Of a stretch of DNA of 64,000 bases, positions 28,345 through 38,700 are shown one piece after another. Source of the DNA: Symbiodinium natans (lineage: Eukaryota; Sar; Dinophyceae; Suessiales; Symbiodiniaceae). The DNA is taken from NCBI GenBank assembly GCA_905221605.1, contig CAJNDS010001180.1:382725-446724 (forward strand), given 5' to 3'. The translations under genes and the position numbers were made by a program. The notes beneath the pieces were generated by a model. It did no database searches. It had not been told where the DNA came from and saw only the letters and a list, made by a program, of their open reading frames with translations. Each line of letters starts with the position of its first letter. Positions within the stretch are counted from its first letter, which is position 1.

Positions 28345-29766
28345 CTACTCGATACCCTGTGGAGCAGTGTTGGGGGCACGAGTGGCGATGCCAGCAACGT
28401 TGGAGCTACTGGCTCGCTCCAACTGAGGGCGCCTTGCGACCGCCTCATCGAGGGAGAATGCCTCAGCCGACACCCTCTGGAAATCCTCGATGTAGGACTG
28501 CGCGACCGGGTGCGTCTTGGCGACCTCAAGCCTAAGCCCTGCCTCCGCATTGGCTTTGCTGCTTGTGGTAAAATTGAGGCTCCCAATCAGCACCACCGCG
28601 CCATCAGGCCGCAGTAGGCAAAGGGCCTTGGCATGGTGAAGCCCTTGGATACCGGTACCTACTTTAGCCCCGCGGCCGTCGCGAGCATAGGCGTCGCGCA
28701 CGGATGTGCCGCAACCCACCTTCACCTCGGCGCCTGCAGCCGCCAAGCGTTTCAACGCTTGCCACTGCAGTTTGGTGCGGTGGCATTGTCCCATGTCGGC
28801 GACAATCCGAACGCCTGCGCCCTTGCTAAGCGACGCTTCGATTGCCTCGATGCAGGATGGGCAATCTAAGCTGTACGCCCGGATGTAGATCACATCCTCT
28901 GCTGCTCCAGACCCAAGCAGCGTTTGGGCGGCCTGAACGTATGGCCCGCCCGCAAGGAATTCCGCTTCTTTGACTGGAGAACTCCTAGCGGGGACTGGGC
29001 CCTTGTTCCTCCGGCTGGGTGTGCGCGCCACAGTGGCAGTGGCGGCACGTTGCACGAAGCCGGACTGTGCGTGGGCTGCGCTCGCTCCATCTGCTGGGGC
29101 CGCGGCCAGGTCACGACCCGCGAGCCCCTGAAAGCAGGAGAGCCCGCGGCTCTTGGCCGCAAGTTGGGAGAAGCATCCTTCACTGTTCCCCAAACCCAAC
29201 ACAACCTTACCCTTAGCTAGGGCTTCGGAGGCGGTACTCCGAATGGAGTCTGTGAGCGCAGAACCCGCGCCTCGCTGGGCCGCGTGCAAAAACCCTAGGG
29301 ATCGAGCGGTGTCCATTGCGGCATCGCAGTGCCCGCAACGTCCCTCTGCTAGGTAAGCACGACAGCCACAGGCAGCTGTCTCCTCCTTGAGGTGCACCCA
29401 AACTTTATGGGTCACCCCTTTCTTAGTGCTCGCGACCTCAAACGTCGCTTCAGAGCCAAGGAGTTGAGACAGCCGCGTACGTCGCTTCTTCGCGACGTCG
29501 CTTACCGCCCCTCTTCTTGTGTTTGTTTCTAAGAAGAGGTTGGATGGTTTCTTGGTCCATCGCAAGATTGGCCAGAAGGATCTCGTGCTCCAGCTCGTCC
29601 TGGCTGCTTTCGGAGCCAGAGTCCCTCTCTTCGCCACGCCGCGGATCAGGGATCCCGCGAGAGACGACCTCTGCCAAACGGAGAGGGGTGCTGCAGCGAA
29701 AGCACAGCTGCCCGCAGACCGGCGACCTGGGAAACGGCCCGCCCCAAAAACACCCGCCCTGAACAC
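28345..29766 (-). CDS. SWIM zinc finger plus phospholipase-D-like nuclease ORF of the gypsy-type element
   Basis: Open frame of 473 codons overlapping the last 317 bp of the Gag-Pol frame in the +1 register. Counted from the open-frame start, residues 133-146 form C-x-C-x8-C-x-H, a SWIM-type zinc finger, and about 270-420 form a PLD-superfamily domain with HAK at 378-380, an Asp at 388 and IGSLNFT at 394-400, the usual HKD/GSxN signature. Only one such half-site is visible, as in single-HKD nucleases that dimerise. No ATG precedes the SWIM finger, so the domain needs frameshifting from pol, splicing or a non-AUG start. The protein-like part begins near residue 85. A role in processing or protecting the element's nucleic acid is speculation; nuclease or phosphodiesterase activity follows from the family. 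Confidence 0.7.
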   Translation of the reverse strand: MFRAGVFGAGRFPGRRSAGSCAFAAAPLSVWQRSSLAGSLIRGVAKRGTLAPKAARTSWSTRSFWPILRWTKKPSNLFLETNTRRGAVSDVAKKRRTRLSQLLGSEATFEVASTKKGVTHKVWVHLKEETAACGCRAYLAEGRCGHCDAAMDTARSLGFLHAAQRGAGSALTDSIRSTASEALAKGKVVLGLGNSEGCFSQLAAKSRGLSCFQGLAGRDLAAAPADGASAAHAQSGFVQRAATATVARTPSRRNKGPVPARSSPVKEAEFLAGGPYVQAAQTLLGSGAAEDVIYIRAYSLDCPSCIEAIEASLSKGAGVRIVADMGQCHRTKLQWQALKRLAAAGAEVKVGCGTSVRDAYARDGRGAKVGTGIQGLHHAKALCLLRPDGAVVLIGSLNFTTSSKANAEAGLRLEVAKTHPVAQSYIEDFQRVSAEAFSLDEAVARRPQLERASSSNVAGIATRAPNTAPQGIE

Positions 29767-32700
29767 AGAAACACCCGAACAGCCCCAACATCCTGAGCAT
29801 CAGAACGCGCGTGGGGTGATTCTGGTCTGAGCGCGCCGCGTCATGGTTCGCGCGCTTGGTGTTGTGCGCACCGCGAACGCCTAAGGCTTCAAGAGCAGAC
29901 GACGCGCTCTGCGGAGCTGCGACTGCCCCTTTGGCGCACGCTTCGCGCACCGCCCCCTCGGCTTGGGCATCAGTGAAAAACTGCCCATCAATGACCCTAC
30001 CCGTCCTAACAGTAAGATCATCCACGTAGGCTATCCACTCCTTAGTATACTTAAGGCGCCTACCTCTGCCGGGGGCATAGGCCCTATCAACCACAAAGTT
30101 GAAATCATCTGGGCCGTTAATCGGGCCAAAGGTGAGGCCGACAGGGAGATATTTCCCTGATCTTGCCACAATGGCCAACACCTCGCGAGCACGCTTGGTG
30201 TTCCTAATTTGATTAAACCCACTAACCGCATCCACGAAGGTATACCAAACCGAACCTACTGCGGCGGCGAGCACATCGCTACCCCGCCGACAATAGTACG
30301 TGGAGCGCTTAATTCGGGCATTCACACGGCGGTAGTCAACCACCAAGCGTCGCTTCCTATGCCGCTTGTAGCTGGGCATTTCCTTGGTCGGAAACGGCGC
30401 AGATCCCCAAGCCGAGCTGCCGCGGATCAACTGACCCCGCTTGCATTCTTCTTCAAGCTTGTCGTCGACCCATTGCGCGGACTCGCCCCTCAGACTGTGA
30501 GGCTGGGACGAGACCGGCGGCCCGGTGGGGATGCAGTCATGGGCGAACTTCCTGACCGTGGTCCTGGTGGTGTCCTCCACCCAGAACCCAGCGGCCTTTC
30601 GCCGTATGACCTCCCTGACGGCTGCGATGTCAGCATCGGTCAGCCCTGGTCTGGTTGGTCCAGGCTCGATCTTCAAACCCGACCATACGAGGTCTCTATA
30701 GGCCTCGGTGCGCCTAGGATCCTCCGCGACCTTCTCGCCCGCAAGAGCATAGACCTCAAGGTCAGCCCGGACGGAATCCCAGTCCTTGGCGTCCGCCTTG
30801 GTTCGCCAAAACGCTTCCTTCTCAGCGGCGTACTTATCCACCTCCTTATCCAGCTCCGCACGCTCTGCTGGCGTGAGGTCCTCGCCCGAGCGCACGTCCG
30901 GGAGGGGAACGACTGGAGAGGGCTGTGGCGCAGCCGCGGCGCTATCCGCACCCGCAGTGGCTGGAAAGCTTTCAACTGCAGCGGTGCACAGCTCTTCTGC
31001 GCCCCTCAGACCAAGGTCCTGGAGTGATGCGCAGAAAGCCGCCCCTATGAGGTTGTAGTCGGCTTGCGCGCGCCCAACGTGCTTGTGCTGCACTGCGCCT
31101 AACGCATCCGGCCTACTACACCTCAAACCTACCGATTCTAAGCTGAAATCGGCGAGCCACAGGGCCCCGCTCTCAACGAGGTTGTCGCGGCCACTGGCCC
31201 GCGCGAACTGGCATATGTCAGCCCGCACGAAAGCCCAAGGCCAGCGTGGCTCTGCGAGCGTCCCAAACAAGGCGCCCCACTCCTCTAGCCGCCAGGGTTC
31301 CCACTCGCCTTTGTGTGCCTGCAAATGCAGCGCGACGTGGGCGCCCGCGCGCGTGCGTTCCTGCGCACACCGGACGACTAGCTGAAGGAAAGCTCGGGGC
31401 ACATTCTTGCCTTCAAGCCCAATCACGAGCACCTTCGGCTCTGCGCGCAAAACAGCGCCGCTAATTGCCTCTAAGTGCCCTTCTGCGGCCAGGTTCCAGG
31501 TGATCCCGTCGGCCTGCTTGCCTTGCACAAAAGCTGGAACAACCCTATACCCGTGCCTCCTAGCCGCGTCGGAAACGACCGCGTAACCCCAAGCAACCTC
31601 TAAGACATCGGCAACCCCTCCAAGGAAATACTGCCGGAACCAACTCTCGACAGCGCCCGACTCTGGGGAAGCCCTAGGCTGCAACACGCGGGGTTCCGCG
31701 ACCAAGAGGTCCGCGAGGGCCTCTCGGATCGAGAGCACACCCGTTCTGGCGCGAGACGCTCTCTCGAGCGTCCTGTCCTGCAACGAGTACGCTCCCTTGT
31801 CCAACTTCCTGGCCGAGGCTGCAGCAAGCACGCCGTCGCGGTTCAGGTCGACCTTGGAAATGATCTCCCTGACGGTAACCGCTTCGTGGGCCGGACGAGT
31901 CCCCTCTGAAAGCGTGAGCGCACCGTCCTCGGCGATGTGTGCAAGCTGCCATCTGACGCGCACCCCGCTGGCATCGGGGAGATAGCGGTGCACGCCGACC
32001 TGCGCACGGCCTTGAACCTGTTGCCCTAAGCTGGGGCGAGACGAGCCGTCCCCGCCGGTTCCATCGTCCTCAAAGACGACCGGCTCGCGGGATTCCGCGC
32101 CATCTGCATCCGCAGGAACAAGAATGCAGTCTTCCGCGTGCGCCTCCATCGGGCCGCGCCGGGCGGAAGAAGTACCCCCCGACTCCATCGACACGGGCTC
32201 CAAGGTGAGCCTGTGGCCCTTGACTTCCAACACGCGCCAGGGGCCGGTCAGACCCGGTTTCCAAGGCACACGCCCCGCCCCCTCTGAACGGGCCCTCGGA
32301 GCGTTCCAGACCACTCGGTCTCCTGGCTTAAGGTCCACAGTGCGCCTATGGCGATTTGCAAGTTTCGCCCGCGCTTCTGAAGACCGCGTCCAGTGCTCTC
32401 GGACCGCAGCAGCTAGTTCCGAGAACTGCTTAAACTGGCTCCGAGCCCAATCAGAGATGGGTTCGAACTGCAAGGCGTCTCGCAGGACGTCCTTTTCAAG
32501 TGGTAGAGCGAGCGACCAGCTCCGCTCTAGGTCCCTCGGGGTATACCCGTGGGGTCCCGGAGTGTTATCTATGACGTACTCCGCCACCACGAGCCAATCC
32601 GACCAAGCTTCGGAAAGGGAGGCGCCGACTTGCCTGACGACCGCCCCCAGCACCTTTTGAACTTCTTGGTGGACTCGCTCGTTTGCGCCCAACTCACAAG

Positions 32701-35700
32701 GCCTCAAGGGCGCGCTGAACCGCCACTCGGTCCCAAGCATAGCGCTGAGTTCTGCCATGAGCGCATTCTTGAACTCTGGCCCTCTATCCGACCTGATGAG
32801 GCTCGGGATCGTCCTGCTGCGAAGCACACAGCGCACGAACGCCCTCCTGACTTCAGCATGAGTCAGAGACCTCATCGGCTCGAGGAGGACAGCATGACTG
32901 AGGCAATCGAAGTACGTAAGCGAGTACCTATGCCCCTCCCTGTCCTCTCGGTTCGGACCTTCACAGTCCACGCTGACTTCCTGCCAGCATGTCTCGGCGC
33001 CACATTTGACCGCACGAGCTTCAACCTTCGTCGGTCGAGAGCGGCCTTTAATGCAAGCGAGACATTTGGCGACCCAGGTCCGCACATCTTTCTCTAAGTC
33101 GGGCCACCAGACTGCCCTCTCTAGCAGCTTGACGGTAACCTCAGCAGACCTATGGGCCCCAAGGACTCCACAGTGGACTGAATTGTAGCAAGCGCGGCGC
33201 CAGGTCACCCCATTCGCGCCCGCAGCCCCGTTGGGAACCACTGGGACAACGACGGTTTGACCCGTCCTGAGGGTCACCTCGCGCTCAAGCAACCCGTCTC
33301 CGGATATCTCCATTGGCGGCTCTGGCTTGCGAATCGAGCCCGCCAATGAGGGATCGCGCCGCTGACCCTCGTACCACGCCGTACGAAGGGATCCCGTGAC
33401 TCGGAACTCCGAAATGTTCGCCGCGTCCCTTGCCTCGACCGCAAGCTGCTCACGACGATTTTCGTCCTCCTCCGCGATCAGGCTCAAAGACGGAACACCG
33501 CCCTTAAACTCGACCATGACCTTGGTTGAGGAATGGTCCCAAATGCACAGGATGGGGCTATGGCTAACGAGCTCTAGAACCACTGCAGGGCCCTTGTGCT
33601 CTTCACCCACAAATGCCAAAACTCTACCCTTCAGCTTGCACTCATTGGCATTCTTCCCGCGACTGATAGCGCCCGCGGTCCAATGCCCTTCTACGCCCTC
33701 GTTGGACGAAGAGAATTGGGCAAGGACCCTTGACGCCTGCAGGGTAGACCTGCGGGGATCCGAAGCTGCTTCTCCGGTTGCCCGCCAGCCAATGACCTGA
33801 GTAACCCTACCCACAAGGGCTATCAGCTTGCCGAAGGAGGGGTCTAAGGCAACCTCTTTACCATTAGACCTCCAGAGCACTTCACACTGCTCATTCACGA
33901 CATGTCTGTGGCCGTGCCAGTTCACCACTGACGACCAATGCACGACGATGTCGCCCTGAACCACATTCAGGGGCGAGCAGTTGTGCCCCGCCACCACAGC
34001 ACCATCTTCTCTAACCACCCATGTGGTCCAGTAAGGCTTCACATCGCCCCACTTGGAAAGATCCTTGTGCTGGGAGCCGAGGCTGAGCTTCATGGAATGG
34101 CTCTTCTTCCATATCTTCCCACTCAGCATGCCATATGCAGTGGGAACTGGAGCATCTTTGGGCGTAGTCCTAAACCCTACCGCCCATTGCTGGATGGTTG
34201 AGGACCTAACCCTAACCAAACCTCCTGTCCTATCCAAAGTTGCAAGGACGGAGTTGACCTCTAGGCCCACCTCATGGGCCTCAAGGTCGCCCTCAAGCGG
34301 AGGTTCGGGCTCCTCCCGCTCGGCTATCTCTACCGAGATATCGACTGCCTCTTTCTCGATGCAGGCGGGGCAGCGAGAAAACAGGTAGGTCCGCTTGCCG
34401 CAGATGCACAGACCCTCATGGTCCCAGAGGGGTCGTGACGGTTCGTCCAGCATCCCTCTAATGCTGGCATCATCAATGGAACGAACCGCGTCCAGCCTCA
34501 AGGACCGCAGAACCTCCGCCCCCAATGCCTGCTTCCCTACGATCCCAAAACCTCGCAGGGGAGGCTCCGGAAAATCCTTCTTGAGTTCCGGACAAGCCTC
34601 GGCCACTTCCAAGTGGCCTTGCTGCGTGCGCCAAAGGCGTGGCCGCACCGCCCAGATAGCCTTGATGCCTGCCCAAGCCTCTCCTACAGCCCTGGCTTCC
34701 TTGCGCTGCAGGTTCCTTGCTTGGAGCGTGAGCTCAACAACCAAAGGCCACCTAAGGACGGCTGTGACAAGCCCGCCTTGCCCTAGTCCTACGAGGAACT
34801 GCGGACGAAACCCCGAAGCTTCCCTAAGAACCTTGGCACACGAAGTAAGCAAGTCGACCCTGATCCGCTTGATCTTCTTGGTCCCTGCGAGCCTGCCGGC
34901 CCCGCAATCAAAATGCGAGGCAAGCCCGTCGGTATCCTCAAACGGACCCCAACAACCCCTGACAGCCACAGAAACTCCAGGGAGGCTCGCTTGAAAAACG
35001 CGCCTGATTTCAGTCAGCTCTGCGTCCTGCTCTTTCCAACGCGCGTAGTCAAAGACAACCATGACGCGCACCGGAAGGGCTGCGACGACGCACATCGGCA
35101 CAGCCGCGGCCTGGACACGGCCCGCAGGCTCTGGGACGGCGTCGTTGCCGACCGCCCAGGGCACGGGTCCGTCACCCTCAGTACCCTCTCCGAGGTACTG
35201 GTCCAGGTCGAAACCTCGGAGTTGGCCCGAAAGGCCCTCGAGATCTTTCGTCCTCGCCGCAAGGAGCGCATCCCGATCTTTGGGATTGCGGCTAAAACTG
35301 TCACCCAGCGTCGCTGAGCGACCGCTAAGGCTCCTTATTTCGGACCCATCCATAAGGATTTCCGCAACCCACCGGACGAGTTTCGGATCCATTCCGATGT
35401 CCGACGTTTGCGCTCGGGTAAGGTTGGCATGATCTGTCCAACACAGAGTCCGAATAGAGCCAAACATGCGGCGTGTCGCCCGCTTTACCTCGAGCTGGGC
35501 AAACGCCTCCTGTATCAAGGGCGGCCAGTTTTGCTGCGCGGGGGTCAAGCTCTTTGAGTGCGTCATAAGCACTTTGAGCTGACTCAAGTCACGCGTCATC
35601 TGCACGACGCTGCCCCCTACCGCGATGCCCGACGCATCCGCGATCTGCTCAAGGGGACACGACCCATCCGCAGCAGAGGCCTCATCGAAGGTAGCCAAAT

Positions 35701-38700
35701 TGATGCGGTTCTGCATCATGCGCTTAATCGCTTTAAAGGCTTTGCAACCCTCGGTGGCGGCTGAGCCCAGCCCGCCTTCAGGAAAGACGGCGCCTGGCTT
35801 CTGCCACTGCCCTAAAATCTTGGCTGCGTGCCCATACTCAACAGGCAGGTAGCCGCGCAACCAATTTGCGCAACCCAAAAATTGCTGAATGTGAAGCTTC
35901 TCCCAGAGCGGGGGAAAGTCAATCACCGCCTGACAACGCTCTTCGTCAGGCGAACTCCCGTCCCGCCCAATGTTGTGTCCTAGGAGCTTACCTTTGGAGA
36001 CACAAACTTCGGCCTTACTGATCCCAAACGAGAACCCAAACAAGATTGACTTATCTAGGAAACCCTCTAAGGAAACGAGGTGGTCGAGGAGGTGCGGGCA
36101 CGCCTTAGGGTGCCGGGCGCGCATATCTGCCGCGAGCTGCTCATAATAATAGTCCGTTGGAGGCTCCTCGATCATCTTATCGATGTCCCAGCTCTCCACG
36201 ATATGATAGCTCGGGCAGCGCGCCGTGTCGACCGCGTCTGCTGGGCGCACAGCATCACTTGCGCCTCTTTCAGCCGTGGCCGATCCCTCACGCCAGCCAG
36301 CCCAGCGTGGCCCCTTGCGCGTCCTAAAGACCGCGAGGCGTTCGGTGACGGGAACCTCATCGCTGCACGCAACGCTTTCCGCCACACGCAAATCCCTCGT
36401 GTCCCAAAGACGCCACGCCTCACCTGCGCGCTGAAGCAAGCACGTTTCGTAAGGCGCCTTCTCGACCGCCACGGTCCCAAGGTCCTTCTGCGCAGGGCGC
36501 CTACCCCACACAGACGCGTAACCACCTGGCGCCTCCCACCAGCTGTCGACGCTTGGAAGGTGGTCCAAGCAAGTAAGCACTCCAGGCTCCTCAACAGGGC
36601 GCCCAACCGGGCCGCTCCCGCCCCACACCGAAGCGAGAACAGTCACCGCAGCAAGGACCGATAGCACACCGATCCTGGCGCCGGTACGCAGCCGCCCAAA
36701 GGACCGCGCACACGAGGAACAACCTTGGAAGCTTCTTGCCGCGGCCCTGGACGCGGACCCGCAAGCAAAGCACGGGTCATGGTCAACCGAAGCAACGGCG
36801 ACCCCACAATCCGCACATGCCTGCGGAGACGGCTCTGACTCGAACACCGTCTCAATCGCGCCACAACCACAAGCCGCAGTGCTGACGAGGCCGGAACGCA
36901 CTTCCGCAACAACCTCGCCTGGCTGGAGAGAGTGATCACACTCTTGGGCTGCAAGCAAAACAAACCCTTTACCCTCTCCTGTGGGCCAGAGACCTGGCAC
37001 AGCCTCAACCCCACACTCAACCGGAAGCACAACCTCGGACAGGGATCCCTCTGCGGAGACTCCTGACTCCCGCACGACTGGCACCAGCACCCCATCACCT
37101 GGCGAGAGCTCGAGCGGCTCTTCCCCGTCATAGCGGAGAAGCTCACGACTTCCGCCCCCAGGCTCGATGCATGACGCGTCGTCCAGGCTTGACAACCGCG
37201 CTTCAAAGGCATAGGCCCTGTCCTTCCGAGTCCTACTGTGATCCTCACATCTGGGCATCCTGATTCCCAGCGTGTCGAGGACATGAAAGTCGGGACCCGG
37301 CCTGAATCCCAAGCCCATCCTTCCGGCGCAGTCCAGCGCTCTGCCGCCAAGGATAAGTCCGTGCCAATCGGACGTGCCTCTGGCTGCGATTTTACACCGC
37401 ACAAAAATCTCGGTGTTGGGGCGACAATCGTCCGCCGTCTTGCCTTCCAGCAGCGTGACGCGCAAGACTGCTGCCCCTTTCAAAGGAACTGGGGCCCCCG
37501 ATGCGATTCCATGCACATATTCGGGGTGGACCCACTTCTCAAGTCTCACGACCGGAAAGCCAGGATCCTCAGTGCCGATCCCAAGCTCTGCAGCCCGGTT
37601 CATCATGCCTACCACGAGTTCCTCAGTCACGTGGTTTGCGCCGGCGCAACCGTCAAGCATGCACTCGACTTTGCGGTCGAGGACCTGGACCACCGTTCTG
37701 TACTGGTAGCCTCCTGGCTCGTTGTCCGCCAGGTTCCACCAGTCCTTCGGTAGATCGTCCAGGGTGGCGAACTTGTCCCGCCCGCCCTTGCTTAACGGAA
37801 GCGCGTGCTGCTGCAGCGGCGTGTCCTGCGGCTCTAAGACGCCTGCCTGGACGCCTGAGCTGCCTATCTGGACACTGAACGCGGCGAAGGGGTTAGACAT
37901 GGAAGCACCGGAGGGCGGGGCCCAGTTGGCAGGCAAGGCCGGCGTCCCTCCTGAGGTCGTCAGGTTGTGGACCATGTCGCAGCTGGCTCCTTTCTTGCAC
38001 GACCCATTCTTGGAGAAAAAGGGGCAAACAGTGCCTGGTGGCTTTGCCGCGCCTTTGGCCGCAGCCTTAGGCTTTGCGTTGGCTTTTGCTTTGCCACCTC
38101 CCTTCCCTTTGCCTTTACCTTTCGCAGTGGCAAAGGTTTGGTCACCCTTCTTGGCCGCGAGAGCTTTTCTGCGAAGCTCCTTGTCGTGGCTGTACGGGCA
38201 GGCATCCCCTTTCGGGCAATTCCCATGATCGCGAAAGTGGAAGCAGATCTTCTTGTCCGCTCCTTTGCCAGCTCCCTTCGACGCAGCAGCATACGTCTGG
38301 TCCGCGCCAGCTTTGGCCGCGGCAGCTGCTCCTTTCGCAGCAGCCTTCGCAGCGGCCTTGAGACTCTTAATCTCCTTCTGAGCCTCAGCCAGCGCGACCG
38401 CCGGGTCCGCGCTCTGCGAACCGGTGGCCGTGTACACAGAGTGGGAAACAGCCCTGTGCGCTGCTTCTCTCTGCTCGTACTCCAGAACGACTTTGTGGCT
38501 CTCCTCCCAAGTCTGCGGTCCTCGCAACCCGCCATCCTTGGGGTCGCCAGGCCACAACCTTTTGTCGTTCCGGATCTCCTTTTGGAGATAAGGGGGCATC
38601 TTGCGGAGGTATGAGAGATACAACTCTCGAGGGGTCTTCCCGAGACCTACTGCCTCAAGGTCCGCGATCGAGGCCTCAAACAAAGGCTCGAATTGGTGGC

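Noticed and set aside
36172-38614. Plus- and minus-strand ORFs of 140-250 codons within the gypsy-type polyprotein
   Set aside because: Alternate-frame shadows in GC-rich coding sequence, with low-complexity Arg/Ser/Pro composition.
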